NCBI RefSeq assembly: GCF_000732635.1
Contig: NZ_JPMD01000033.1
Span: 1 to 64,000 of the forward strand
Reading direction: 5' to 3'
Length of the DNA stretch: 64,000 nucleotides
DNA from: Clostridium sulfidigenes
GTDB taxonomy: Bacteria; Bacillota; Clostridia; Clostridiales; Clostridiaceae
A program made the translations under genes and the position numbers. Shown here piece by piece: positions 1 to 8,699 of the stretch (positions are counted from its first letter, which is position 1; every line of letters begins with the position of its first letter). A model generated the notes under the pieces. The model had not been told where the DNA came from and did not search any database. It worked only from the letters and a program-made list of their open reading frames with translations.

Positions 1-230
1 AAAATATTAAAATAAGTATATTTATTTAATATTTTTAGCATACTATAAGTAAAGAGGTAAATAAAAAACACTATACAGATATAGCATTCTTTATTTCATC
101 TCTGCATAAATGGTCCTATACTATTAATTTTATGTCATGATATTATTATTTGCATGGGGCCATTTTTTATGCGCCTATTTTTAAAAAATGTTTTTATTAT
201 TCCTCAATTGACATTTATTTAATTTACAAA
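1..230. other. Left-edge non-coding stretch
   Basis: I see no convincing gene here. It lies beyond the terminator of the prophage tail operon. On the minus strand an imperfect inverted repeat (CATAAAAAATGGCCCC near 155-170 against GGACCATTTATG near 105-116) could fold, but there is no T-run. The lysis genes and left prophage end expected downstream of a tail operon would lie left of base 1. Confidence 0.4.
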
Positions 231-263
231 ATAAAAAAAGAGGCTAGATTTCTCTAATCTCTT
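231..263 (-). terminator. Rho-independent terminator of the tail operon
   Basis: On the minus strand an 11-bp stem (AAGAGATTAGA paired with TCTAGCCTCTT, one mismatch and one GU) is followed by a T7 tract. It lies just downstream of the last small tail gene. Confidence 0.75.
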
Positions 264-290
264 AAGATCTATTTAGTTCACAATATAATT

Positions 291-443
291 CTATTGTGTC
301 ATTACACCGACTTCTATTAGCACCTCTTTTACACACTCTTGTAGATTTAAAAGTTTAGGTACTTGTTCGTAAGTATAAGTGCCATTCATTATAAGTGTCA
401 CCCACACCTTCACACATCCTGAATCTTTGTTAAAACTAAACAT
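291..443 (-). CDS. XkdX/CD1375-like small phage protein
   Basis: Small protein of about 50 residues at the end of the tail operon. The preferred start is the internal Met at 443 (MFSFNKDSG), preceded by AAAGGAGAGTG; an upstream in-frame Met at 485 is less well placed. The body WVTLIMNGTYTYEQVPKL resembles the short XkdX/CD1375 proteins that sit after the fibre gene in PBSX-type and clostridial phages. The role of this family is not established, and the assignment rests on motif resemblance and position. Confidence 0.6.
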   Translation of the reverse strand: MFSFNKDSGCVKVWVTLIMNGTYTYEQVPKLLNLQECVKEVLIEVGVMTQ

Positions 444-502
444 AATATACACTCTCCTTTTTATATAATTAATTATTTTGAACATAAAAATAACACCTAA
501 CT

Positions 503-829
503 TTAAACTGTCGGTGTTGTCATTGTTGCTATTAATGTTGTTAATTCTGCATTAGATTTTTCTAAAGATGCTATTCTTTCTAGTGCTAGTTCCATATCTG
601 TTTTAGGTGTTGGAACACTGTCTACATACTCATAATATAAGCTTTTAGTAGTTGGGTTATATTTTAAGATTGCATCTTTACCCTCTATCTTTTCAGGAAC
701 AGGTTCAGACTCAAGAACTAACCCTGTCTGTTCTAGTTCCTCCCTGGTCTTTCCTAAGCCATCTTTTGCATCAAATGGTTTGAGGTGAGTTATTCCAACC
801 TCATTGTTTACAATTTCAACGTATATCAT
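503..829 (-). CDS. Hypothetical tail-associated phage protein
   Basis: 108-residue acidic protein between the fibre gene and the XkdX-like gene, with an ideal AAGGAGG 8 bases before its ATG. The C-terminal third (about 75-103, MELALERIASLEKSN) looks like a short coiled coil. Proteins at this position are often fibre-associated or fibre-assembly factors. I do not recognise a specific family, so function is inferred from position only. Confidence 0.55.
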   Translation of the reverse strand: MIYVEIVNNEVGITHLKPFDAKDGLGKTREELEQTGLVLESEPVPEKIEGKDAILKYNPTTKSLYYEYVDSVPTPKTDMELALERIASLEKSNAELTTLIATMTTPTV

Positions 830-842
830 ATTGTATACCTCC

Positions 843-2402
843 TTAAAGTACTATTTGATAATAAGTGTTATTGTCTATATCACAGATTACAGTTATATCT
901 CCATACAGAGCTGTGAACATTGCATCTCGCACCTGTAATCCAAATGCAAAAGTACCATTATCATAACCTGCATATCCTTTATCTTTTAAAGATATAGCAT
1001 CACAAATTTCATAATTATTATTTAAGTCTAGTGCTGTGAGTACTACTTGGGAAAAGTTTGTGCTACTACCTGTATAATAGTCCGAACTAGTGTTAACCCA
1101 CAATAGACTATGCTTCTTATCATAGAACACGATTTCTTGGAAATACCTACCTACTTTATAGCCTTTGGGGTTACTCAATGTCACTGTGTTTGCTGCATAA
1201 GATACAAGGCTAAAGTTAGCTAAATTATATTTATATAAGCTAATAGTAGTGCTGGTGCTTTGGTCTGTTATTACATATAAATACGTGCCGTCTGAGTAGA
1301 GCCCTCTTTTATTGGTGGTGTATACTCCTCCACCTGCACTTAATTTTTTAGTAGTCATAGACAATGTTGTAAGACTAATCTCATATAGGTCTGTAGTCTT
1401 ACCACCATCCGTACCTATGATATAAATACAGTTATTGGCTTCACAGTAGAACCTATACCTGTTCAGTGTAGAATTTATAGATGTGTACATGTTACCTTGT
1501 TTAAAACTCACCTTGCTTAAATCGGATAGAGCTACTTTATTATACTCACTTCCAATACCTTCCCTATACGCACTATAATATATATAGTCTTTATCGGCAT
1601 ATAGCGTTTTAGGCGCATAGTTAAATGTAGCCACAGGTGCTTCAATTATAGTCCTGTATGCGAATGTTGTTAAATCTACCTCATAAATTCCGTGTTTAAC
1701 AGCTTGTTGAGTATCACTGAGCCCAGTAATTTCAAAATATACTTTTGAACCATCCGTAGAATACGTTATATTTTTAATATTAGCGGTGGCTCCTACTAGA
1801 TTTAGAGTTGACACTGTTTTCAAATTTAACTTTACTAATATCTCATAGCTTTTCTTCACCTTAGAGTATTTGCATATATTTACAAACCCCTTCATTCCCT
1901 CGGTTTCTATGAGTATATCGTTGAAAAATGAATTATCTGATGCTCTGTACAAAGATGCACGAGTAGGTATAGTACCTAAAGGTACTGCATAAGCTCCTTC
2001 TAAGCCTAATGCTCCACCTCCAGCAACACCACTAGCTATAAAAAAATTGCTACCTACCCTCACAAGTTTAGTCGGAATGTTTATCTTTAATACATCTTTT
2101 TCTATGGGCTTTCCTTCTCTGTCCAGTATAGGTACACTGTTAAGAGTTGCACCTGCTAAATTATTAATGTGAGGTACTATTGTAACCTCTGTCATGTTAG
2201 TAGGAATAGTTGCAATGTAATCTAAACTCGTTCCTGTTGTTGTTATTGGTGTAAGGTCTGTGTATTTCACTTTCTCACCCAATTGTTCATTAGCTTTTTT
2301 TAATTCTGTATCTGCAATATCCATATTATAATTAAGATCATCTACATTAACATTGTCATTGTTTTCTGGCTTTTTAAATCCATAATTAGTTGTCAGCTGC
2401 AT
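843..2402 (-). CDS. Phage tail fibre, probable receptor-binding protein
   Basis: 519 residues. The N-terminal ~45 residues (YGFKKPENNDNVNVDDLN, then NMDIADTELKKANEQL) are the typical baseplate-attachment start of Firmicute tail-fibre proteins. From about residue 150 onward there are repeated beta-strand-rich units of the form DYIYYSAYR, NCIYIIGTDGG, TYLYVITDQS and HSLLWVNTSS, each about 45-55 residues apart and followed by a Y-x-L-x-T/N segment. This spacing resembles the blades of a beta-propeller. The gene overlaps the upstream tail gene by one base. It is probably the host-range determinant; the propeller fold is my inference. Confidence 0.75.
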   Translation of the reverse strand: MQLTTNYGFKKPENNDNVNVDDLNYNMDIADTELKKANEQLGEKVKYTDLTPITTTGTSLDYIATIPTNMTEVTIVPHINNLAGATLNSVPILDREGKPIEKDVLKINIPTKLVRVGSNFFIASGVAGGGALGLEGAYAVPLGTIPTRASLYRASDNSFFNDILIETEGMKGFVNICKYSKVKKSYEILVKLNLKTVSTLNLVGATANIKNITYSTDGSKVYFEITGLSDTQQAVKHGIYEVDLTTFAYRTIIEAPVATFNYAPKTLYADKDYIYYSAYREGIGSEYNKVALSDLSKVSFKQGNMYTSINSTLNRYRFYCEANNCIYIIGTDGGKTTDLYEISLTTLSMTTKKLSAGGGVYTTNKRGLYSDGTYLYVITDQSTSTTISLYKYNLANFSLVSYAANTVTLSNPKGYKVGRYFQEIVFYDKKHSLLWVNTSSDYYTGSSTNFSQVVLTALDLNNNYEICDAISLKDKGYAGYDNGTFAFGLQVRDAMFTALYGDITVICDIDNNTYYQIVL

Positions 2403-2944
2403 TAAATCACATCCTCTCTAAGCTGATTCCATGTTTTATTAATAGCTCCACCCCAAGTTAATCCACTAACCATATCCCAAGTATTATAAGTGAATTCATA
2501 TATTACAGCTAAATGTGCTGGTTTAATTTCATCTATTGCTGCCTTTAAATCATCTATGTTTGGTGGTACTCCCTTATTACTTATAAACTTAATAATAAAG
2601 CTATAGGATGGATTATCTTCTATTACATCCACAATCCCATTATTATAACTCTCTGCAACCTCTTTAATTAGCTTTACAGTAATAGTACCTTGACCTCTTA
2701 GTTTGCTTAATATTCGGCTACGCCTATACTCTACGTTATAATTATTATTTACATCTATACCTAATTCTTTTTCCCATCTTTCCAAACTAAAATCAGCACT
2801 ATCTATAAAAAATTGATTTAATACATCATTTAACTTAGACTTAAAAAAGGTTAGTTCTATAGCATTTGCATTATTAAGATCATCTAGAACTTTAGATGTC
2901 TTGTAATATTTAGGCATATAAGAAAAGAGTGTGTTCTTATCCAA
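2402..2944 (-). CDS. Baseplate/tail protein, XkdU (DUF2313) family
   Basis: 180 residues, normal for the YmfQ/XkdU family that follows baseplate J in PBSX-like and Mu-like tails. The early FSYMPKYYKTSKVLDDLN and the middle YRRSRILSKLRGQGT are characteristic of the family. Translation starts at TTG behind GGGGGTG and overlaps the baseplate J gene by 8 bases, consistent with coupling. Confidence 0.8.
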   Translation of the reverse strand: MDKNTLFSYMPKYYKTSKVLDDLNNANAIELTFFKSKLNDVLNQFFIDSADFSLERWEKELGIDVNNNYNVEYRRSRILSKLRGQGTITVKLIKEVAESYNNGIVDVIEDNPSYSFIIKFISNKGVPPNIDDLKAAIDEIKPAHLAVIYEFTYNTWDMVSGLTWGGAINKTWNQLREDVI

Positions 2945-3980
2945 GAGTCACACCCCCTAAGACTGCTACTTTTATATCTTCTATACTTATATTCGCAGTA
3001 CCATTATTGACTTGTAAGTTAGAATAATCCAAAACACCAGGAGTATCAAAAATAATATTACCTATTTTCGCATAACTCACATAACTTTCTTTGAATGCAA
3101 TACTCTTGAAGTATATTACTAAGTTATCTTCAATACTACTTTTCACAGCTTCTTCAGTGTAGTTATTTGTATCTATTACTAAAATAACTGAGATATTTAT
3201 AACCTTCTCTGTAGCACTCTCTACTATCACTGTTGCTCCTATAGGTCTTACTTCTTCAATATGTGTATAAACTTCATTGATTAAACCTGTATCAGCTTCA
3301 CGCTTATTAGAATTTATAATTACTACTTTCACTGTTCCTGGACCATTGGCAAGAGGAAATACTCTGGCATCTCCTACTCCTGTTACTTCTTTACTCCAAT
3401 TAAGGTAGTGCCATTTGTTGCCGGATGTAGCAGGTGTCTGAATTTTAGTATAGTATCTTTCTCTTAAGCTCTCATCTGTTTCTTCTTCGTAGCCATTAGT
3501 AAATGTAGCTATATTAGTTACTGTTTGAAGTCCTTCTAACGTCTTCGGAAAATACTTAATAGCACCTACAGGAACATTACCTATAATTCCATATTGCTCA
3601 CATTCTACAGATACATTAATAGTTTTTTCAGTTGGAATAACCTTATCTTCAAGAAAAATAAAATTAACATTATCACTTGCAACCATCTCGCCTTTAGATA
3701 TTACTGCACCTACAAGTCCAGTTACAACAACCTCACCTTTTGCTTTAGTTGATAATTTTCTATTTATACCTTGTTCATATACAATTCGATCTAAATCATT
3801 TCCTGTAGCAGTATCTGCAAAGCCTTTATTCAATATGCTTTCAAGCTCTATATATGCTTTTTCAATCTCAATCGATATCGGCTTTTCTATATCATAGAAA
3901 AATGAACCTTCGCTCTTGTCATATCCATCACTTATATTACTAAGCAGTCTTTGCTGTATAACTTCCTTACTATCTGCCAT
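2937..3980 (-). CDS. Baseplate J-like protein (XkdT)
   Basis: 347 residues, matching the baseplate J family (P2 gpJ, Mu gp47, PBSX XkdT), which forms the wedge of contractile tails. Recognisable parts are the start with IEKAYIELESILNKGF, the AKGEVVVTG strand segment, ETDESLRERYYTKIQTPATSGN and the late GPGTVKVVII region. It shares one base with the XkdS-like gene. Confidence 0.9.
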   Translation of the reverse strand: MADSKEVIQQRLLSNISDGYDKSEGSFFYDIEKPISIEIEKAYIELESILNKGFADTATGNDLDRIVYEQGINRKLSTKAKGEVVVTGLVGAVISKGEMVASDNVNFIFLEDKVIPTEKTINVSVECEQYGIIGNVPVGAIKYFPKTLEGLQTVTNIATFTNGYEEETDESLRERYYTKIQTPATSGNKWHYLNWSKEVTGVGDARVFPLANGPGTVKVVIINSNKREADTGLINEVYTHIEEVRPIGATVIVESATEKVINISVILVIDTNNYTEEAVKSSIEDNLVIYFKSIAFKESYVSYAKIGNIIFDTPGVLDYSNLQVNNGTANISIEDIKVAVLGGVTLG

Positions 3981-4417
3981 TAAAACCTCACCTCCTGACC
4001 TACTGACCCATAAACACTATTAACAGTAAAGTTCACTACTAACGTTCTTTTATCTCTACTAAAACTGAATTCATCTACATTTATTATCTCTACATTCTTT
4101 TCTAATGTTTCAGTTACAGTACGTTGTATTTCTGCTTGTATATATATTTGTTGATGTCCACTATTTATAAGTTCTAATAGAGTTATTCCATATTCATCTA
4201 TTTCTCCAGTTTCGTAAATCTTAAACTTAAACTTTTCTGTTTTTAATATTTTTTCTATCCAAACTTTAAGAGCTTCTATCCCCTCAATTTCTATTAACTT
4301 ACCATCTCTAAGAATAAAATCTCCTATTTTGAAGTCAAATAAAAAAGACTTACCTGGAGCAGTCTTGTTTTCTTCATCTTTTATATTATTCAATTGTGGC
4401 TCATAGATTGGAAACAC
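3980..4417 (-). CDS. XkdS-like baseplate protein (DUF2634)
   Basis: 145 residues, GTG start. The central FLFDFKIGDFILRDGKLIEI and the IEKILKTEKFKFKIY segment match the DUF2634/XkdS family, the gp25-like baseplate component of PBSX tails. It sits in the conserved order XkdR-XkdS-XkdT. Confidence 0.8.
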   Translation of the reverse strand: MFPIYEPQLNNIKDEENKTAPGKSFLFDFKIGDFILRDGKLIEIEGIEALKVWIEKILKTEKFKFKIYETGEIDEYGITLLELINSGHQQIYIQAEIQRTVTETLEKNVEIINVDEFSFSRDKRTLVVNFTVNSVYGSVGQEVRF

Positions 4418-4419
4418 AA

Positions 4420-4659
4420 CTACACCACCTTATCCACTATAAAATATTTCTGCTCGTCTGCAGTTGGAATACATAATACATTATCGTCTATTTCTACACT
4501 TATTCTACTACAGACATACATTTTTGATATTATTACTTTACCATCAAAAATTGAAATTCTTAGAGGATTTACTCCGATTACTTTCCCTATTACTGGGCCA
4601 TATGGAGTTGAATTAGTTCTCTTTTTAAATTCCTTCGCTAGATCTACATCCCAACCCAT
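4420..4659 (-). CDS. XkdR-like tail protein (DUF2577)
   Basis: About 79 residues from the ATG at 4659, chosen over a GTG three codons upstream because TTGGAGTGG lies at correct distance. The small beta-rich protein (GKVIGVNPLRISIFDGKVII) fits the DUF2577/XkdR family that links the hub protein to the baseplate. Confidence 0.75.
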   Translation of the reverse strand: MGWDVDLAKEFKKRTNSTPYGPVIGKVIGVNPLRISIFDGKVIISKMYVCSRISVEIDDNVLCIPTADEQKYFIVDKVV

Positions 4660-4661
4660 AA

Positions 4662-5561
4662 TTACCACTCCAATTCTATCGTTACATTGTGCTTATTATT
4701 AGAAAGAGTATGATTAGCACTTTTTATCTTATCCCAACCCTTTAGTTTATTAGCTACATTTAACTCTATTAATCTATTTGCTCTAATAGTTTCTGCATTT
4801 TTTATTCCTAACAGATTTATGCTAGTACTTTTAATTGCCTTGTTATATTGCTTTAACAAGTTCCTAGCTATATTTTTAGCTTGTGCTCTATTCTTTTCTT
4901 CTACAGATTCTATCTTTTGTAATAACCCAAACTTATTAATATTATTTTTATCTTGTATAGTAGCATATATAGATTTATTGCTTTCTTCACTACTTACAAT
5001 TAATATTTTATTTTTCATTTCTTCTATACTGCTCTCTATTGTAATATCACTGCCTATAATAACCTTAGGCTTAATCCTCATGTCTTGCAGCCTTTTTACA
5101 ACAAGAGTATTAATGTTCATTTCTTTGAAGTATTTTATCCCCTGGTCCTCTTCAGCCTGTTTTAGTATATCTTCTATGATATCATTTATAGATTGCTTAT
5201 ATATTTTATTAATTGTAGTAGGTATATTAACTATCTCGCTACTAATACCATATTCTTTTAGTAGGGAGGTTATAGCAGAGCTAGCCTTAATCCCATTGAA
5301 TTGTTTTATAACTTCATTTTTAAAATAGAAACTATAATCCATTGCTGTATAATTATAAGAAAATTTACTTTCACTCTTTTTAATAATAATCCCTCTAAAA
5401 TATTCTTTATTATTAATTAAAAAGCTAATTATAGAACCTTCTGTAAGATTAACAAGACTATCGAAGGTTACTTGCATACCCAAAGTATCTGTATCACTGC
5501 TCCAACTAATATTATTAGATTTAGCAAGTATATTCATTCCATTGAAAATAACTCTATACAT
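4662..5561 (-). CDS. XkdQ-like tail hub protein
   Basis: About 299 residues from the Met at 5561, preceded by AAGGAG; an upstream in-frame Met at 5585 lies inside the previous gene. The protein has the layout of YqbQ/XkdQ, the gpD-like hub of PBSX tails: beta-domain start (MYRVIFNGMN), SIISFLINNKEYFRGII, and a C-terminal ETIRANRLIELNVANKLKG segment. It overlaps the XkdP-like gene by 8 bases. Confidence 0.8.
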   Translation of the reverse strand: MYRVIFNGMNILAKSNNISWSSDTDTLGMQVTFDSLVNLTEGSIISFLINNKEYFRGIIIKKSESKFSYNYTAMDYSFYFKNEVIKQFNGIKASSAITSLLKEYGISSEIVNIPTTINKIYKQSINDIIEDILKQAEEDQGIKYFKEMNINTLVVKRLQDMRIKPKVIIGSDITIESSIEEMKNKILIVSSEESNKSIYATIQDKNNINKFGLLQKIESVEEKNRAQAKNIARNLLKQYNKAIKSTSINLLGIKNAETIRANRLIELNVANKLKGWDKIKSANHTLSNNKHNVTIELEW

Positions 5562-5979
5562 TTCTATACTCCTTGAAACTAACATTGTAGTTTACTACAT
5601 CATTTTCTTCTTTCCATGTCATAGATTCTACGCTTACTAGTACATTTATTAAATTTGTAGGTATGGTAGGATTAGGATTTCTGTTAATAATCAACCTTAC
5701 AGGTTTTTTCTTTGACATAGAGGCATGCATAAGATTAATTATTTTATATGCCCCTATATTACTTTTAGAAAATGAATATTTACTTGGAGTAATAGGCAAC
5801 TTACCTTCTAACCCAAACTCCAATAAATTCATATCTCCTATAATGTTAAAATCACCATTACTATAACTTTCAAATACTTCATTTTTAGAAGTTCTATTAA
5901 ATTCTGGAAAAGTTGACGGGAGCCATGAAAATTGATACACATTTTTACCATCATGACTCCCTATGAATATATCAGCCAT
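5554..5979 (-). CDS. XkdP-like tail protein lacking LysM
   Basis: 141 residues, good AGGAGGGG ribosome site. It corresponds to the N-terminal part of XkdP (FSWLPSTFPEF, EGKLPITPSKYSF). PBSX XkdP is longer and ends in a LysM domain; no LysM follows here and the gene ends cleanly just inside the XkdQ-like start. It probably joins the tape measure tip to the hub. Confidence 0.65.
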   Translation of the reverse strand: MADIFIGSHDGKNVYQFSWLPSTFPEFNRTSKNEVFESYSNGDFNIIGDMNLLEFGLEGKLPITPSKYSFSKSNIGAYKIINLMHASMSKKKPVRLIINRNPNPTIPTNLINVLVSVESMTWKEENDVVNYNVSFKEYRNV

Positions 5980-5991
5980 TCTAACCCCTCC

Positions 5992-7935
5992 TTACATATT
6001 ACCTAGTGCTGATAACACCTTATTTGACACTACATTTCCTACATAGTTAGCATACTCTTCGTTTCCTATAACATTACCTTGAATAGTTATATACACAGCT
6101 ACTCCGCCTTTTAACATTTTTTCTGATTTATCTGCTGGAATCACTTGTGATCCATTAGGTAAGTTTACTATTTCTCCACCTTTTTCATTTATCTGTGCCA
6201 ACCCGCCTTTGAAATATTGAGTACCTAGTGCAAAGTTAGGTATCGTTGGAATATTAACACCGAACGTTTTTCCACCAAATTCAGGTACCCAATCTGGAAT
6301 AGATACACTTATAGTATTAAGTTTAGATATAACCCAATTTATAGCGTCTATTATTAAGTTTAGAGGTGCTTTTGCTATGCCTACAAGGCTATTAAATATA
6401 CCTCTAAATATCTCTTTTACACCTTCCCAAGCTTGACTCCAATTACCTGTAAATACACCTACTACAAAATCTATAACTCCACCAAAAAACGTTATTACAC
6501 CTTCAATAACACTTTTTATACTATTAAATGCATTTGTAACTATATTTGCTATTACAGGAAAAACTGTTTGAAATATAACTCCAAATACACTGGCTAGCCA
6601 TGTTCCAAATGGTACTAGTACATTTTGCCATATTATAGTTATTAACTCCCACAGTTTTTGTAAAAAAGGAAGAATGTTAGTTGTAAACCAATTACCTATA
6701 GCTTGTAGTATCGGAGGTAGTACACTAGCTAACCATGAAGCGAAACCCTTTAATTTTTCGAATAACCCGTCTATAAAGTTTCTAAATGTTTCACTTTTTT
6801 TATATAGGATTATACCTATTGCGATTAATGCTCCTATAGCTGCCGCAACCAAAAATATAGGATTACTTAATATTGTTGTACCAGCCTTCAAACTTTTAAA
6901 AGCCTTTTTAAGACCACTTACAGCACTTGTAACTTTTGTTATTATCATAAAAGCTCCAAATGCACTAGCTACTCCTATAATAATAGGTTTTATCCATTCC
7001 ATATTATTTCCTAACCATCTAAATATACTTCCTATCTTAGAAAATCCACTTTGGATTTTAGGAATGATTTTTGCCATTATTCCTTCTATATTCACTTTAG
7101 TTATGAAATCATTTATTTTACCAAATAATTTTTCTAGTGGAGGAATAGCATTAGCCATTATCTTAGCTCCAAGGGTTTGAAAATTGAGTTTCAATGTCCT
7201 AAGACTATTTGCAAAACTTTTATTTGTTTTCGCATAGTCTCCTTGTGAATCGGCTGTATTTTCCATAAGATATTGATATCTTAATGTAGTTTGTTCAGCT
7301 TGAGACATCTCTTTCCAGGCTTTGTTTACGCCTTTGCTGAGTGCGAAAGCCTCCATATTAGCAACACTCATATTTACGCCCAAGGCCTTCATAGGCTCTG
7401 TTTCACCGCTTATTGCACTCTTAAGTTTTTCAAACGCTTCATCTGGCTCTAGGTTGTAAAATGAAGCCATATCTCCAGCTAATCCAGTAAGGCCTGTAGA
7501 CATTTCTGTCAATTTACCTCCAGCAAGTCCACTTGACTTCATAATAGCACCTAAAGTACCACTATATTTCTTTGCCTGTAATTCACTTATACCAAATTTA
7601 GAACTTGTAGTTTTCGCAAAATCATCTATTTTTTTTGCCATATTACCAAAAGTTGTATCAACTACGTTTTGTACCTCGCCTAAGTCACTGGCTAACATTA
7701 AGCTATCCTTAGCAAAAGTTGCTAGTCCAATACCACCGATTAAACCTGTAACTTTTGCAGCTGTACTAGAAAATGCACCTGTTATTCCTTTTTTCATCTT
7801 TGCAGCTTGATTCTCTGCTTGTCTTATTTGCCTCTGAAACTTTTTAGTACTTTGACTAGTTTTACTAATTGTTTTGCTGAAATTATCCTTCAAGTTTAAA
7901 ATAGTGTTTATAACTTTACTAGCTATTTGCTCCAC
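5992..7935 (-). CDS. Tail tape measure protein
   Basis: 647 residues. The N-terminal ~60 residues (SKTSQSTKKFQRQIRQAENQ) form a coiled coil, followed by Gly/Ala-rich TAAKVTGLIGGIGLATFAKD and a phage_tail_TMP-like region about 60-260. Two hydrophobic stretches lie near residues 330-390 (IKPIIIGVASAFGAF, FLVAAAIGALIAIGIIL) and more follow at 400-530. The C-terminus has the usual GGEIVNLPNGSQVIP segment. The annotated start is GTG (7933-7935) lying inside the AGGAGGTG sequence, too close for normal spacing, so the true initiation site is uncertain. The protein is short for this family and implies a short tail. Confidence 0.85.
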   Translation of the reverse strand: MEQIASKVINTILNLKDNFSKTISKTSQSTKKFQRQIRQAENQAAKMKKGITGAFSSTAAKVTGLIGGIGLATFAKDSLMLASDLGEVQNVVDTTFGNMAKKIDDFAKTTSSKFGISELQAKKYSGTLGAIMKSSGLAGGKLTEMSTGLTGLAGDMASFYNLEPDEAFEKLKSAISGETEPMKALGVNMSVANMEAFALSKGVNKAWKEMSQAEQTTLRYQYLMENTADSQGDYAKTNKSFANSLRTLKLNFQTLGAKIMANAIPPLEKLFGKINDFITKVNIEGIMAKIIPKIQSGFSKIGSIFRWLGNNMEWIKPIIIGVASAFGAFMIITKVTSAVSGLKKAFKSLKAGTTILSNPIFLVAAAIGALIAIGIILYKKSETFRNFIDGLFEKLKGFASWLASVLPPILQAIGNWFTTNILPFLQKLWELITIIWQNVLVPFGTWLASVFGVIFQTVFPVIANIVTNAFNSIKSVIEGVITFFGGVIDFVVGVFTGNWSQAWEGVKEIFRGIFNSLVGIAKAPLNLIIDAINWVISKLNTISVSIPDWVPEFGGKTFGVNIPTIPNFALGTQYFKGGLAQINEKGGEIVNLPNGSQVIPADKSEKMLKGGVAVYITIQGNVIGNEEYANYVGNVVSNKVLSALGNM

Positions 7936-8107
7936 CTCCTAAAACTATCTTGATAAATTTTCCTAGCTCGTTCCAATATTGCTCTCTTGCACAATGTAGA
8001 AATACTTTCTCTGAAGAGCTTAATTCTGCTAAATCATTTAATTCTTGACCTCTTACAGCATAAAAAGCATACATATTAAAATCTACATCATGCTCTATTA
8101 GTTTTTT
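7919..8107 (-). CDS. -1 frame extension of the tail assembly chaperone
   Basis: At 8107-8101 (minus strand) the chaperone frame reads GTA AAA AAC TAA, giving the slippery heptamer A AAA AAC directly before the stop. A -1 slip gives the next codons CTA ATA GAG CAT and opens a 60-codon frame (LIEHDVDFNMYAFYAVRGQE and onward) ending at TAG 7919-7921. That frame has no Shine-Dalgarno start of its own and overlaps the tape-measure start. This is the arrangement of the G/GT frameshift pair conserved in long-tailed phages. Confidence 0.85.
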   Translation of the reverse strand, partial: KKLIEHDVDFNMYAFYAVRGQELNDLAELSSSEKVFLHCAREQYWNELGKFIKIVLGGGANS

Positions 8108-8655
8108 ACTTTTTCTACCTTATCACCCATGTCTATAAAGTCCATAAGTTCTTCGCCTATTTCCATAATGTCATTCAAATCAAATATCTTGCTTACAGTA
8201 TCGAATGGATCTACAACTTCGATTTCTTTTTGTAATTCTACATCTTGTAACATTGGACAGCATAAATAGATAAGCTTCTTAAATCCTGGTACCATCTCAC
8301 TTACTTTTAAATCTCCATTAGATACTCCCATTTCATCTATTATTTCTAAAAGAGTTTCTTCCTTAGGCTTTTTAAAAACTAAGGTTGCATCCATGCTCTC
8401 AACATAAATCTCTCTAACTTTAAATTGATCTTCCTCTTTTTTAATTTTCTTAGCTATTAAATCTTTAAACGTTGCTTTCTTCGAATTTTCTCTACTCATA
8501 ACTACCTCCATAAGTTCAATTGTCTTTAATATTTTTATCTTTAAATCAATTGGTATATTTTTATTTATAATAACTAATTTTGCTAATCCTATTGTTGTAT
8601 TTATTAGTTTTGCTTCTACACTCATTTGATTCCTTTTACTTTTTAAAAATTTCAT
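8098..8655 (-). CDS. Tail assembly chaperone (XkdN position)
   Basis: 185 residues from the ATG at 8655 (AGGAGAAGAG upstream). An internal ATG at 8499 (MSRENSKKATFKDL) has an even better GGAGG at 8 bases and gives a 133-residue protein closer to the usual gpG/XkdN size. The first 52 residues could therefore be an extension or a dual-start product. The C-terminal part is acidic and helical. Position between tail tube and tape measure, plus the frameshift site at its end, support chaperone function. Confidence 0.75.
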   Translation of the reverse strand: MKFLKSKRNQMSVEAKLINTTIGLAKLVIINKNIPIDLKIKILKTIELMEVVMSRENSKKATFKDLIAKKIKKEEDQFKVREIYVESMDATLVFKKPKEETLLEIIDEMGVSNGDLKVSEMVPGFKKLIYLCCPMLQDVELQKEIEVVDPFDTVSKIFDLNDIMEIGEELMDFIDMGDKVEKVKN

Positions 8656-8670
8656 ACAACTCTTCTCCTA

Positions 8671-8697
8671 AAATAAAAAGCACCCCGAAGGATGCTT
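8671..8697 (-). terminator. UUCG-capped terminator after the tail tube gene
   Basis: On the minus strand AAGCATCC-TTCG-GGGTGCTT forms an 8-bp stem (one GU) closed by C(UUCG)G and followed by TTTTTATTTT. It begins 2 bases after the tail tube stop and precedes the chaperone start. It probably lowers downstream expression relative to tube and sheath. Confidence 0.85.
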
Positions 8698-8699
8698 AA

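Noticed and set aside
4819..5328. 169-codon hydrophobic ORF on the plus strand
   Set aside because: It is antisense to the XkdQ-like gene, which has a ribosome site, synteny and family features; the plus frame has none.
6674..7180. 168-codon plus-strand ORF
   Set aside because: Mirror reading of the hydrophobic part of the tape measure gene.
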